A stretch of 64,000 nt of DNA, taken from contig NZ_JADWPE010000003.1 of NCBI RefSeq assembly GCF_017308985.1, forward strand, positions 1,054,001 to 1,118,000, in the 5' to 3' direction. Numbering within the stretch: the stretch's first letter is position 1; every line of letters begins with the position of its first letter. The notes beneath the pieces are model-generated. The model made no database searches, had not been told where the DNA came from, and saw nothing but the letters and a program-made list of their open reading frames with translations. This DNA comes from Lysobacter changpingensis (lineage in GTDB: Bacteria; Pseudomonadota; Gammaproteobacteria; Xanthomonadales; Xanthomonadaceae). A program made the position numbers and the translations under genes. Shown piece after piece: positions 29,292-38,694 of this stretch.

Positions 29292-29876
29292 CTAGTTGCA
29301 GCCGGCGACGACGGACGGCTCGACGTGGACGCGGCTGACGTTGACCTTCACGCTGCGCAGGTTCGGCCCGCTGTCAACGGCGCTGGAGCACAGCGTGATG
29401 TCCGCGCTGCGCACGACCGGATTGCCCATGCGCACGAAACCGTCCGCGCTGAACCACATCCGGTTGTTGGTCGCCAGCGGCGCCGTCCCCTTCACGACGA
29501 TGCCGCCCTGTGTCGCGACCACATCGCGGATCAACGTGTCGCCCGCGCCGGCATCATTGTTGCGGTCGGCGTCGAAGAACAGGATCACGCGCTGCCAGTC
29601 GGCGCCGGAGCACGTGGTGCCGTTGGCGCTCGGGCACAGGACCACCCGCCCGTTGCGACGCACGGCTTCCATGCGCGCCGTCTGGATCGCGGATACGTAT
29701 TCGTTGGCTGCAGCGGTCAGCCGGTTGCGGGCAATGAGTTGCGAGAACGACGGCACCGCAAGGCCGATCAGCACGCCGAGCACGGCAAGTGTGACCATCA
29801 GCTCAATTAGCGATACACCGGACTGCTTCCCCATCCCCGCCGTCGACCGAGCGCTCCGGCTCGCAAGGCTCCCCAT
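29292..29876 (-). CDS. FimT/FimU-type minor pilin, first gene of the operon
   Basis: 194 residues. Leader ending GKQSG before VSLIELMVTLAVLGVLIGLA, then the GspH domain (LTAAANEYVSAIQTARMEAV, GRVVLCPSANGTTCSGADWQ). It starts the minor pilin operon in the position of P. aeruginosa FimU. ATG at 29876 has AGGGGG 6 bases upstream; ATG 29834 would give a 5-residue leader and is the alternative. Confidence 0.88.
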   Translation of the reverse strand: MGSLASRSARSTAGMGKQSGVSLIELMVTLAVLGVLIGLAVPSFSQLIARNRLTAAANEYVSAIQTARMEAVRRNGRVVLCPSANGTTCSGADWQRVILFFDADRNNDAGAGDTLIRDVVATQGGIVVKGTAPLATNNRMWFSADGFVRMGNPVVRSADITLCSSAVDSGPNLRSVKVNVSRVHVEPSVVAGCN

Positions 29877-30002
29877 GCCTGCCCCCTAGCGGATTGATGG
29901 CGATACGTTAGCGAGCGCCCGACCCGCCGCCAAGCTCGCCGCGACGGACGGCCCGCCGGGCGGAGCGAGTGGCAGGACGCGGCGGAATCCGACACAAATG
30001 GC

Positions 30003-31058
30003 ATGATGCCCGTCTCGAATCAGGCCTTCATCGCCGTGCGCAAGACCGACTCTTCCGTCAGGCCGCTCGATCCGCTCTGGCAACCGCCGGCGATCATCTG
30101 GACGCTGCTGGGCGGCCAGGGACTGGCCATCGTCCTCGCCTTGGCGCCGGGACTCACGCTGGATCGCATGGTGTACTTCGGCCTGGCGTCGTTCGGCGCG
30201 ATGTGGGTTTGCCTGTTGAGCCTGGCGATGCTGTACGTGTTGCGCGTGCCCCTGGAACGGCTCAGGCCGGTCCACATCGCCCTCGTCGCCCTCGTGCTGC
30301 TGCTGCTGAACACGTGGCTGGCCGCATTCACCATCACCCAGTTGCTGGGATCGGCGCTTTCGCAAACGTTCCCCGATGTACGGACCCTGCTGCTGCAACT
30401 CACCGGCATCGCGTTGACGGTGGGCGTGCTCGGTTTCGCCGCGTTCCAGAGCCACTGGCGCGCGCAGAAGCTCGCGCTGCATGCGAAGCAGTCCGAGCTG
30501 GAAGCCCTGCAGGCCCGCATCCGTCCGCACTTCCTGTTCAACACGCTCAACACCGGGGCGGCGCTGGTGCATCGCCGGCCGGAGGAAGTCGAGCGTTTGC
30601 TGTTGGACCTGGCCGACCTGTTCCGCGCGGCGCTCGCGGGGCCGCGCGACATTTCGCTGGAGGACGAGCTGGCGCTCGCCCGACGCTATCTGGAAATCGA
30701 ATCGCTGCGCTTCGGCGAACGCCTGCGCATCGAATGGAAGCTGCCGCGCGAGATCCCCCACGTGATGGTGCCGGCGCTGTCGATCCAGCCGCTGGTGGAG
30801 AACGCGATCCGCCACGGCATCGAACGTCGCCCCGAAGGCGGCGAGATCGAGATCGCGGTGTCGACGATGCCCGAGACCGTCATCGTGCGGATCATCAACC
30901 CGCTCGCGCCCGGCGGCGAGAACCGGCCGGGCCATCAGGTCGGATTGAACGCCTCGCAGGTGCGCATCGAAGCGCTGACCGGCGGTCGCGGCAGCGTGCT
31001 GACGCAGCAGGAAGGCCGGCGGTTCATCGCGACGGTGCGGTTGCCGACGAACGCCTGA
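30003..31058 (+). CDS. AlgZ/FimS-type (LytS family) sensor histidine kinase
   Basis: 351 residues. Four membrane segments in residues 28-150 (for example WTLLGGQGLAIVLALAPGL). The His_kinase (PF06580) domain holds the phospho-acceptor in QARIRPHFLFNTLNTGAALV (near 175), N-box PALSIQPLVENAIRHGIE and G-box GHQVGLNASQVRIEAL. In Pseudomonas AlgZ/FimS with the LytTR regulator AlgR activates fimU-pilVWXY1Y2E. Here the kinase is divergent from that operon, but the next gene is ppnN on the other strand and no regulator is present in the window. Confidence 0.88.
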   Translation: MMPVSNQAFIAVRKTDSSVRPLDPLWQPPAIIWTLLGGQGLAIVLALAPGLTLDRMVYFGLASFGAMWVCLLSLAMLYVLRVPLERLRPVHIALVALVLLLLNTWLAAFTITQLLGSALSQTFPDVRTLLLQLTGIALTVGVLGFAAFQSHWRAQKLALHAKQSELEALQARIRPHFLFNTLNTGAALVHRRPEEVERLLLDLADLFRAALAGPRDISLEDELALARRYLEIESLRFGERLRIEWKLPREIPHVMVPALSIQPLVENAIRHGIERRPEGGEIEIAVSTMPETVIVRIINPLAPGGENRPGHQVGLNASQVRIEALTGGRGSVLTQQEGRRFIATVRLPTNA

Positions 31059-31121
31059 TCACCGGCCACGTGCGTCCGCATGACGAAAGCCGGCGCGAAC
31101 CGCACCGGTCTTCGATGACGC

Positions 31122-32519
31122 TTACGCCACCACGCGATAGCAGGGCTTGTACTCGCCCGCGATCTTCATGCGGCGCTGTTCGACGAACGCGCGCAGCAGC
31201 GCGTCGAGCGACTGCATCATGTCCGGATCGCCGTGGATCTCGAACGGTCCGAACTGCTCGATGCGGCGCATGCCGTCTTCCTTCACGTTGCCGGCGACGA
31301 TGCCCGAGAACGCGCGGCGAAGATCGGCCGCGAGCTCATGCGGCTTGCGGCCGTGGTGCAGGTCGAGCGCGGCCATCGCCTCGTGCGTCGGCACGAACGG
31401 ACGCTGGAACGTCAGCGGGATGTCGATCGACCAGTTGAAGAAGAACGAGTCCTTCTGCGCGATGCGATGCTCGCGCACCTTGCGGATGCCCGTGGCCATG
31501 CGCCTGGCCACTTGGTCGGGATCGCCGATGACGATCTCGTAGCGCGAGGTCGCCGCCTCGCCGAGCGTGAGGCGGATGAACCTGTCGATCTGCTCGAAGT
31601 ACGGCGCCGCCGATGCCGGGCCGGTGAAGATCAGTGGGAACGGCAGGTTCGCGTTCTCCTCGCGCAGCAGGATGCCGAGCAGGTAGAGGATTTCCTCCGC
31701 CGTGCCGACGCCGCCCGGGAACACGATGATGCCGTGGCCGATGCGGACGAACGCCTCCAGGCGCTTCTCGATGTCCGGCATGATCACCAGGTGGTTGACG
31801 ATCGGGTTCGGCGATTCGGCCGCGATGATGCCCGGCTCGGTGATGCCGATGTAGCGCGTCTTGAAGCGGCGCTGCTTGGCGTGCGCGATCGTCGCGCCCT
31901 TCATCGGGCCCTTCATCGCGCCCGGGCCGCAGCCGGTGCAGATGTCCAGTCCGCGCAGGCCCAGTTCGTACCCGACCTGCTTGGTGTAGACGTATTCGTC
32001 GCGCGAGATCGAATGGCCGCCCCAGCACACGACCAGGTTCGGATCGGTCGGATGCAGGATGCGCGCGTTGCGCAGCAGGCCGAACACCGCGTCGGTGATG
32101 CCTTCGGTGCTCTCCAGGTCGCGACCGCAATCGGGGCCGAGGTCCATCGCCGTGTAGGCGAGATCGCGCACCACGGCGAACAGCAGCTCGGCCACGCCGC
32201 GGATGATCTCGCCATCGACGAACGCCATCGCCGGCGCGTTGTGCAGGTCGATGCGCATGCCGCGATCCTGCTGGTGCACTTCGATGTCGAATTCGGGATA
32301 CAGCTCGCGCGCGGCGCGCGGATCGTCGGACGCGCTGCCGCTGGTCAGCACGGCCAGCGCGCAGCGGCGCAGCAGGTCGTGCATGCCGGTGGAGACGTCG
32401 CGCAGGCGCGCGACCTCGGCGTGCGAGAGGACGTCCAATCCGCCCTTCGGATAGATCCGGGCGTTGACGGTGGGAAGGGTGGTTTCCAGCGGGATGGCGG
32501 TGCTCATGTGGTTCTTCAT
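31122..32519 (-). CDS. ppnN: Pyrimidine/purine nucleotide 5'-monophosphate nucleosidase (LOG family)
   Basis: 465 residues, close to E. coli PpnN (454). It cleaves nucleoside 5'-monophosphates to base and ribose 5-phosphate and is tuned by (p)ppGpp in E. coli. The LOG motif is HGIIVFPGGVGTAEEILYLL (near 265), with the substrate-side GPGAMKGPMKGA. The flanking N-terminal domain (MSTAIPLETTLPTVNARIYP) and C-terminal domain are specific to PpnN and absent from short LOG proteins. Start at MKNHMST or four codons later. Confidence 0.92.
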   Translation of the reverse strand: MKNHMSTAIPLETTLPTVNARIYPKGGLDVLSHAEVARLRDVSTGMHDLLRRCALAVLTSGSASDDPRAARELYPEFDIEVHQQDRGMRIDLHNAPAMAFVDGEIIRGVAELLFAVVRDLAYTAMDLGPDCGRDLESTEGITDAVFGLLRNARILHPTDPNLVVCWGGHSISRDEYVYTKQVGYELGLRGLDICTGCGPGAMKGPMKGATIAHAKQRRFKTRYIGITEPGIIAAESPNPIVNHLVIMPDIEKRLEAFVRIGHGIIVFPGGVGTAEEILYLLGILLREENANLPFPLIFTGPASAAPYFEQIDRFIRLTLGEAATSRYEIVIGDPDQVARRMATGIRKVREHRIAQKDSFFFNWSIDIPLTFQRPFVPTHEAMAALDLHHGRKPHELAADLRRAFSGIVAGNVKEDGMRRIEQFGPFEIHGDPDMMQSLDALLRAFVEQRRMKIAGEYKPCYRVVA

Positions 32520-32563
32520 TCGTTCTCGTTCTTCAGCCCTGCGACTCTAGCCCCCTGCCCCAT

Positions 32564-32597
32564 AAAAAGAAAACGGCCGGGGAAACCCGGCCGTTTT
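32564..32597 (-). terminator. Terminator of the TonB receptor gene
   Basis: A 12-bp perfect stem (AAAACGGCCGGG 32570-32581 with 32586-32597), GAAA-type loop, followed on the minus strand by TTTTCTTTTTATG. The inner 24 bases are identical to the sodB terminator. Confidence 0.9.
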
Positions 32598-32621
32598 CGG
32601 TGCAGCGATGACGCCTGGAAC

Positions 32622-35600
32622 TTAGAACTTGTAGCGGAAGCCCAGCTGCAGCGACCACTGCGACACGCCCTGGTTGAAGCCGTCGGCGTCCGCGTTGGCG
32701 ACCGCCGGAGCTTCCACCGAGTCCGGCGAGAAGTTGTAGATGTACTTGCCGGTGGCCGGATCGATGCCCACCGCGCGCAGCACGGTCTGGTCGGCGAAGA
32801 AGCCGTAGTCGTAGATGTGGCCCCAATCCTTGTTGAGCAGGTTGCCGACGTTGATGATGTCCAGCCAGATCTCGGATTTGTGGCCCTCGAAGAAGCCCGG
32901 CAGTTCCTGGCTGATGCGGACGTCGAAGGTGTTCACCCACGACGCGCGACCGGCGTTGGCCGGAGCCACCTGGCCGGCGTAGCGGGCCAGTTCCGGATTA
33001 CGCGCGAGCCAGTCGAAGAACTCCGCTTCCATCGCCGCGCCACCGGTGAACAGCACGTCGCCCGGGCCGTTCGGCACGTAGAACAGGTCGTTCGTGCGGC
33101 TGTCGCCGTTCATGTCGTTGGTGAAGACGTAGCTGAACGGACGACCGCTGCGGCCTTCGTAGAACAGGCCGACGCTGGTGGTGTTGTCGCCGAAGAACTT
33201 GTGCTTCCAGTTCAGCTGGCCGGAGATGCGGTCCTTGATCTCGTAGCGAGCCGTCGAAGCGACTTCCTCGTTGGCCTGGAACACGTAGTTGTAGTTCCAG
33301 CCCGAGGTCGCGGTGGAGCTGGTCAGGCCGCTGACTTCGGTGGCGTTGGTGTAGGTGTAACCCAGCGACCAGGACCAGTCGCTCGCCTCGGTCCACGGCT
33401 TGCTCAGGCTGACCGTGAACTGCTGGCTCTCGCCCTTGTCGGTGGTGTCGAGCAGCAGCACGTCGCCGAAGCGCGGATCGCGGTTGGCGCGGGCCGACGA
33501 GAACGTGTTCGGGTTGCGCCAGTACAGCGCGCGACCGTCCTGGCCGGCGGCGGTCGACTCGCCGATGTCCAGGCGCTTGTAGAACAGGCCGCTGTTGACG
33601 CTGGTCAGCAGCAGCTCGGCCGAACCGACCAGGCCGTACCACGGCAGCTCATGATCGAACGCCAGGTTGGCCTTCCACACCGACGGCGCTTCGAAGTCCG
33701 GCGAGATGAAGTTGACGTTCTGGCGCGGCGTGGACGGGGTGACGCCCGGCTGCGCGAACTCTTCGACCTGCGTGTAGGTCAGGCCCGTGGTGTTGTAGGC
33801 GTTGGACAGCCACACCTGCGGCGAATCGCCCTGGAACAGGCCCAGGCCGCCGCGCAGCTGCGTCGGACGCTCGGTGTCGAAGGTGTAGTTGAAGCCGAAG
33901 CGCGGCTGCCACAGCCACTCGTCGCCGCCCACGTCGCTGTTGTCGTAGCCGTAGACTTCCTGCGCAAGCGCGTTGTGCGCCGGGTTCTCGTCGATCTTGA
34001 AGCGATCGCCGCGCACGCCGAAGGTCAGCGTCAGGTTCGGGCTGACGTACCACTGGTCCTGCACGAACACACCCATCGCCTTGTAGGTGTAGTCGGAGGC
34101 CATGTTGTTGACGTCGCCGCCGAGCGGGGTGCGGAACTGGCGGTAGCTCCAGAGGCCGGCACGGAAGTCTTCCATGCTGTTGTAGGTGTAGTAACCGTCG
34201 ACGTACGGCGCGTAGAGATTGAAGATCTCGTTCGTCGAGTAGTCCGCACCGAACTTCAGATCATGGTCGCCCAGGGTGAACGTACCGGCGCCGAAGTAGT
34301 TCCAGGTCTTGGTGAACAGGTCGTTGTACTGCGAGTTCGTTTCCGTACCCAGGTACAGCTGCGGACGCTGGCCGACGCCGTCGTCGTTCGCGTCGCCGTA
34401 GGCGAGTTCGATCGCCGGCGTGCCCTGCGTCGGGGTGTTGCGGATCGCGGAGTAGTCGCGGTACGAGACCTTGAACTCGGTCGAGAACGTATCGGTCCAG
34501 TCGCTGAAGAGCTGGGCGACGTAGTTCTCGATGGTCTTGTCGTGCTGGTACCAGTACGAGCTCAGCGAGGCCGCGCCCGTGCTGCCGGAGAAGAAGCCGT
34601 TGAGGCGCAGCTTGCTCTGCTCCAGCTTGCTGTAGCGGAAGTCGGCGCGGTGGTTGTCGCTGATGTTCCAGTCGAGCTTGACCGCGTATTCCTCGAGGTC
34701 CGTGTCGCCGTCGCTGCTCAGGTCGCCCGCGTCGAACGGCGCGAAGTTGCCGTTGCCGGCCAGCGCGATGTCGCGCGCTTCGGACGGATCATCCGACGGG
34801 ATGATGCCCAGGCCCAGCGGCGTGTTGGCGATGTCGGCGCCCGGCGCGGCCTGCTTGAACTTCTCGTAGTTGGCGAAGAAGAACAGCTTGTCCTTGACCA
34901 GCGGACCGCCGAGGGTCATGCCGTAGGTTTCTTCCTTGGTGAAGCCGTTGAACGGCGCGCCGGTCGGGTCGTCGCCGAACCAGTCGCCATCGCGGTAGTA
35001 GCCGTACACCGAACCGTGGAATTCGTTCGTGCCCGACTTGGTCACCGCGTCGACCACCGCGCCGGTGGCGCCGGTGATGGTCACGTCGTAGTTGGCCAGG
35101 TCGACGTTGATCGCTTCGATGGCTTCCATCGAGACCGGCTGGCGGCGGGTCGGCATGTTGTTGCCTTCCAGGCCGAAGGTGTCGGAAGCCGACACGCCGT
35201 CGATGCGGATGGCGTTGTAGCGCGGGTTCTGGCCGCCGGCGCTGATGCTGCCCGAGGCGCGATCGATGAACGCCACGCGCGGATCCAGGCGCATGTAGTC
35301 CTGGATGTTGCCGCCGTTGGTCGGCAGGGCTTCGATGGTCTGGCGGGAGACGGCGGTGCCGGCGCCCATCTTGGTCGCGCTGAAGACATCCGAACCGCCG
35401 ACGGCGACCGCGGTCACCGAGTCCAGCGTGGTCACGTCGCCGGTGAGGGCGGCGTTGATCGTGTTGATCTTGTTGAGGTCGAGGTAGACGTTGTCTTCCG
35501 TCTTCGTGCCTTCGCCCGACTTGGTGATGGTCACCGTGTACGGACCACCGACGCGCAGGCCGCGCGCGGCGTAACGACCGCTCGCGTCGGTCGTGGCGCG

Positions 35601-35786
35601 GCTCACCGTGCCCGACTCGACGTGGGTGATGACGACTTCGGCGCCGGCGACCGGCTGGCCGTCGTTGCTCGTCACCATGCCGCCGACACCGGCGGAGGTG
35701 GACTGCGCGAACACGGGAGCGGCAGCCAGGGCGGCAAGCAGGCCAAGCGTGAGCTTGGACATGCGGACGCGGTTGGGATGGGTCAT
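32622..35786 (-). CDS. Oar-like TonB-dependent outer membrane receptor
   Basis: 1054 residues. Signal peptide (MSKLTLGLLAALAAAPVFAQ). A CarboxypepD_reg-like domain at about 30-110 (VGGMVTSNDGQPVAGAEVVI, ATTDASGRYAARGLRVGG) marks the Oar group. The plug follows (GNIQDYMRLDPRVAFIDRAS, NAIRIDGVSASDTFG), then a large barrel ending in an aromatic strand QLGFRYKF with terminal Phe, as for BAM substrates. Such receptors import large or peptide-like substrates with TonB energy; the ligand is unknown. ATG chosen with GAGG 8 bases upstream, nine codons inside the longest frame. Confidence 0.92.
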   Translation of the reverse strand: MTHPNRVRMSKLTLGLLAALAAAPVFAQSTSAGVGGMVTSNDGQPVAGAEVVITHVESGTVSRATTDASGRYAARGLRVGGPYTVTITKSGEGTKTEDNVYLDLNKINTINAALTGDVTTLDSVTAVAVGGSDVFSATKMGAGTAVSRQTIEALPTNGGNIQDYMRLDPRVAFIDRASGSISAGGQNPRYNAIRIDGVSASDTFGLEGNNMPTRRQPVSMEAIEAINVDLANYDVTITGATGAVVDAVTKSGTNEFHGSVYGYYRDGDWFGDDPTGAPFNGFTKEETYGMTLGGPLVKDKLFFFANYEKFKQAAPGADIANTPLGLGIIPSDDPSEARDIALAGNGNFAPFDAGDLSSDGDTDLEEYAVKLDWNISDNHRADFRYSKLEQSKLRLNGFFSGSTGAASLSSYWYQHDKTIENYVAQLFSDWTDTFSTEFKVSYRDYSAIRNTPTQGTPAIELAYGDANDDGVGQRPQLYLGTETNSQYNDLFTKTWNYFGAGTFTLGDHDLKFGADYSTNEIFNLYAPYVDGYYTYNSMEDFRAGLWSYRQFRTPLGGDVNNMASDYTYKAMGVFVQDQWYVSPNLTLTFGVRGDRFKIDENPAHNALAQEVYGYDNSDVGGDEWLWQPRFGFNYTFDTERPTQLRGGLGLFQGDSPQVWLSNAYNTTGLTYTQVEEFAQPGVTPSTPRQNVNFISPDFEAPSVWKANLAFDHELPWYGLVGSAELLLTSVNSGLFYKRLDIGESTAAGQDGRALYWRNPNTFSSARANRDPRFGDVLLLDTTDKGESQQFTVSLSKPWTEASDWSWSLGYTYTNATEVSGLTSSTATSGWNYNYVFQANEEVASTARYEIKDRISGQLNWKHKFFGDNTTSVGLFYEGRSGRPFSYVFTNDMNGDSRTNDLFYVPNGPGDVLFTGGAAMEAEFFDWLARNPELARYAGQVAPANAGRASWVNTFDVRISQELPGFFEGHKSEIWLDIINVGNLLNKDWGHIYDYGFFADQTVLRAVGIDPATGKYIYNFSPDSVEAPAVANADADGFNQGVSQWSLQLGFRYKF

Positions 35787-36020
35787 TACGATGGCCTCGA
35801 TTACAGGGTTCACAAGAGGGATGTCAGGCGCGACCCCGGTCGCGCCTGAGCAGGAAATGGTTTTCGCCCCCTGGGGCGTCGGGCCGGAGCCCGCCGGTTA
35901 ACGTCAGTTTAACAGGCTAGGAGGGGTGTGTGACAGGGACGTGACGGCGGTCACCAACGGCCACACGCCGTAAACCTGCCCTGACGCAGGTTCCCGCCGT
36001 CATGCGTCAACGCCGATGCG

Positions 36021-36054
36021 AAAACGCCCGACCCGGCAAAACCGGATCGGGCGT
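36021..36054 (-). terminator. Terminator of marC
   Basis: A 12-bp stem (36025-36036 with 36042-36053) with a G-U pair on the minus strand and 5-base loop, followed by TTTTCG. Confidence 0.75.
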
Positions 36055-36070
36055 CGCCAACTCGCGCGCG

Positions 36071-36667
36071 TTATGGAGGCGAGATCTGGAGGTACGTACC
36101 CAGTCCGTCGAGCAGCATCTGCACGGAGATCGCCACCAGCAGCATGCCCATCAGGCGCTCGATGGCGGTCAGCGCGCGGCGGCCGAGCAGCTTGTAGAGC
36201 AGCGTGGCCGAGAACAGGATCGCCGCCGTCGCGCCCCAGGCGATCAGCAGCGCGAGACTCCATTCGTTGAGGCGCTCGGGCTCGTTGCTGCCCATCAGCA
36301 TCACCGCCGCCATGCCTGATGGGCCGGCGACCAGCGGAATGGCCATCGGCACGATGAAGGGCTCGCCGTCGGGGATCTCGCCCATCAGGCCTTCCGGCGG
36401 CGGAAAGATCATGCGGATGCCGATCAGGAACAGCACGATGCCGCCGGCGATCGACACCGACTCCTGACGCAGGTGCATCAGTTCCAGCGCGTACTTGCCG
36501 CCCCACAGGAACATCATCAGCACGGCGAGCGCGATCAGCAGCTCGCGCGCGAGCACGATGCGCTGGCGTTGCGGCGGCAGGCCGCGCAACAGGCTCAGGA
36601 AGACCGGCACGTTGCCGAGCGGGTCGAGGATGAGGAACAGCAGCAGCGCTGCGGAAGCGATGGTCAT
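36071..36667 (-). CDS. MarC family (UPF0056) membrane protein
   Basis: 198 residues, six membrane segments. FLILDPLGNVPVFLSLLRGL at the start and VPMAIPLVAGPSGMAAVMLM in the middle are the two family repeats with the conserved DPxGN and PxxxGP motifs. Inner membrane; function unknown (marC itself is not an antibiotic resistance factor). It follows the SDR gene with a 10-base gap and is probably the last gene of grxD-SDR-marC. Confidence 0.88.
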   Translation of the reverse strand: MTIASAALLLFLILDPLGNVPVFLSLLRGLPPQRQRIVLARELLIALAVLMMFLWGGKYALELMHLRQESVSIAGGIVLFLIGIRMIFPPPEGLMGEIPDGEPFIVPMAIPLVAGPSGMAAVMLMGSNEPERLNEWSLALLIAWGATAAILFSATLLYKLLGRRALTAIERLMGMLLVAISVQMLLDGLGTYLQISPP

Positions 36668-36677
36668 GGACGTTCCG

Positions 36678-37454
36678 TCATTGCAGCTGGGTCAGCGCGA
36701 CCGCGGCGGGCTTCGGCGCCCACACCTGTCCGCGATGGACGGCACCGGCGGACGACAGCAGCGTCACGCAGGCGGCGGCGTAGGCCGTCGGTTCGACGGC
36801 GGCGCGATCGTTCTCTTCCACGTAGGCCTTCGCGCGCAGCGGCGTGCGCATCGGGCCGGGTCTCAGGCCGGCGACTCGGATCGGCGAGTTGGCGAGTTCG
36901 GCATGCAGCATGCGCACCAGGCCTTCGCGGCCCTGCTGCGCGAGGCCGTATCCGCCCCAGTACGCCTGGCCGACGCGCGCGAGGTCGTCGACGACGAACA
37001 CCACCGCTGGGTCCTCCGCCTTCGCCAGCAACGGCAGGCACGCCTGCGTGAGCCACCACGGCGCGGTGAGGTTCACGTGCACGGCGCGCGCGAACGTCGC
37101 CGGATCGGTCTGCGCCAGCGGCGTGAGGCCGGCAAAATCGGCGGCGCAATGCAGCACGCCGTCGAGCCGTCCAAGTTCGGCTTCGATGCGCTGCGCGAGC
37201 TCGGCGTAGTCGTCGGCGCTGGCGCCTTCGAGGTCGAGCGGGTACAGCAGCGGCTCGGGCCCGACCTGCGCCAGCGCGTCGTACACGCGATTCAACTTCG
37301 GCACCTTGCGGCCGAGCAGCACGACCGTGGCCCCGGCGCGTGCGCAGGCCTGCGCCGCCGCGCTGCCCAGTCCCCCATGCGCGCCGGCGACCAGGACGAC
37401 GCGTCCTTCGAGCGCCGCTCCGGCCCGGGCGCCCTGACCTTCCGATGGACTCAC
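36678..37454 (-). CDS. YciK-type short-chain dehydrogenase, catalytic residues replaced
   Basis: 258 residues. Rossmann entry LEGRVVLVAGAHGGLGSAAA (near 15), LDGVLHCAADFAG and VNLTAPWWLTQACLPLL fit YciK. The catalytic Ser position is Asp (VVFVVDDLARVG) and the YxxxK Lys is Gln (YGLAQQG), so only Tyr and the helix Asn of the tetrad remain. Oxidoreductase activity is therefore doubtful. The GTG start overlaps the grxD stop by four bases (GTGA), giving translational coupling. Confidence 0.8.
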   Translation of the reverse strand: MSPSEGQGARAGAALEGRVVLVAGAHGGLGSAAAQACARAGATVVLLGRKVPKLNRVYDALAQVGPEPLLYPLDLEGASADDYAELAQRIEAELGRLDGVLHCAADFAGLTPLAQTDPATFARAVHVNLTAPWWLTQACLPLLAKAEDPAVVFVVDDLARVGQAYWGGYGLAQQGREGLVRMLHAELANSPIRVAGLRPGPMRTPLRAKAYVEENDRAAVEPTAYAAACVTLLSSAGAVHRGQVWAPKPAAVALTQLQ

Positions 37455-37771
37455 TGGCGCTGCGTCTCGCTGATCATGCGCGCCAGTTCGCCCGACTCGA
37501 ACAGCTCCAGCGTGATGTCGCAACCGCCGATCAGCTCACCGTGGATGAAGAGCTGCGGGAAGGTCGGCCAGTTCGAATAGCGCGGCAGGTTCGCGCGGAT
37601 CTCCGGATCCTCCAGCACGTTGACCGTGTGCAGCTGCGTCGCGCCGGCGGCCTTGAGCGCCTGGACCGCGCGGCTGGAAAAGCCGCACATCGGGAACTGC
37701 GCGGTGCCCTTCATGAAAAGGACGATGGGATGGCTTTCGACCTCGGCCTGGATCCGCTCCATCACGGACAT
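37451..37771 (-). CDS. grxD: Monothiol glutaredoxin (Grx4)
   Basis: 106 residues. The CGFS active site is in [19 protein letters not shown] (near residue 30), with the glutathione site [20 protein letters not shown]. Proteins of this type carry a [2Fe-2S] cluster shared with glutathione and pass it to targets or BolA partners. ATG of MSVMERI with AGGAG upstream; longer frame has no conservation. Divergent from sodB, an iron enzyme. Confidence 0.95.
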   Translation of the reverse strand: MSVMERIQAEVESHPIVLFMKGTAQFPMCGFSSRAVQALKAAGATQLHTVNVLEDPEIRANLPRYSNWPTFPQLFIHGELIGGCDITLELFESGELARMISETQRQ

Positions 37772-37928
37772 GGCGACAACTCCTGCAATGGTGCGTTGCC
37801 GGGCGGTTGACGGCACGGCAACGGAACGTGGGGATAGAATGTCCAATTGTAAGCCTTCCGCAAGCCGCGGACGCGCGCAGTTCACCAGCGCCGCCCGGCA
37901 TTCCCTAGCCAGCCCCCAGGAGCCCGCA

Positions 37929-38507
37929 ATGGCCATCGAACTGCCCCCCCTGCCCTACGACCGCACCGCGCTGGAACCGCACATCTCGGCCGAGACGCTC
38001 GACTACCACCACGGCAAGCACCACAAGACCTACGTGGACAACCTCAACAAGATGATCGAGGGCACGGAGTTCGAGCAGCTGTCGCTGGTGGAGATCATCC
38101 GCAAGGCGCAGGGCGGCATGTTCAACAACGCCGCGCAGGTATGGAACCACACCTTCTACTGGAACTGCCTCTCGCCCAACGGCGGCGGCGAGCCGACCGG
38201 CAAGCTGGCCGAGCTGATCAACAAGGCCTTCGGCGACTTCGCCAAGTTCAAGGACGAGTTCTCGAAGCTCTCCATCGCCACCTTCGGTTCGGGCTGGGGC
38301 TGGCTGGTGCAGCGTCCGGACGGATCGCTGGGCCTGGTGAGCACCTCCAACGCCAACACCCCGATCACCGGCGACGACACCCCGCTGCTGACCTGCGACG
38401 TGTGGGAACACGCGTACTACATCGACTACCGCAACGCCCGCCCGAAGTACGTCGAGGCGTTCTGGAACCTGGTCAACTGGGACTTCGTGGCGTCGAACCT
38501 GAAGTAA
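37929..38507 (+). CDS. sodB: Superoxide dismutase [Fe]
   Basis: 192 residues. Removes superoxide in the cytosol. N-domain [20 protein letters not shown] with first metal His in [17 protein letters not shown], second in [12 protein letters not shown], and [19 protein letters not shown] with the Asp and His ligands. [19 protein letters not shown] with the Gln placement of Fe forms supports SodB over SodA. AGGAG before the ATG; own terminator. Confidence 0.96.
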   Translation: MAIELPPLPYDRTALEPHISAETLDYHHGKHHKTYVDNLNKMIEGTEFEQLSLVEIIRKAQGGMFNNAAQVWNHTFYWNCLSPNGGGEPTGKLAELINKAFGDFAKFKDEFSKLSIATFGSGWGWLVQRPDGSLGLVSTSNANTPITGDDTPLLTCDVWEHAYYIDYRNARPKYVEAFWNLVNWDFVASNLK

Positions 38508-38533
38508 GTTCGCGTCGCGTTTCGAGATGCGAG

Positions 38534-38563
38534 AACGGCCGGGGAAACCCGGCCGTTTTCTTT
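38534..38563 (+). terminator. Terminator of sodB
   Basis: A 10-bp stem (AACGGCCGGG 38534-38543 with 38548-38557), GAAA loop, then TTCTTTT. Confidence 0.9.
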
Positions 38564-38589
38564 TCCGCGCGGCGCCACGCAGGCGAACC

Positions 38590-38684
38590 TCATTCCGCCA
38601 AGGCGCGAATCCGTGGGGGCGCGAACAACGTCGCGTCAGCGCAACGCCCCGATCACCGGCGCCACCCGCGCTTCACGCGCCAGC
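38590..38684. repeat. 95-bp duplicate of the purK 3' end (distal copy)
   Basis: Matches 38796-38890 over 95 bases with about six differences. The other copy holds the last ~15 purK codons, the stop and 46 bases of downstream sequence, so this copy is a non-coding duplicate lying 206 bases away. Confidence 0.85.
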
Positions 38685-38694
38685 CATGCCTTTG

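Noticed and set aside
31233-35849. 1538-codon open frame on the plus strand
   Set aside because: Antisense of ppnN and the TonB receptor, both clear genes. Length alone is not evidence at this GC content.
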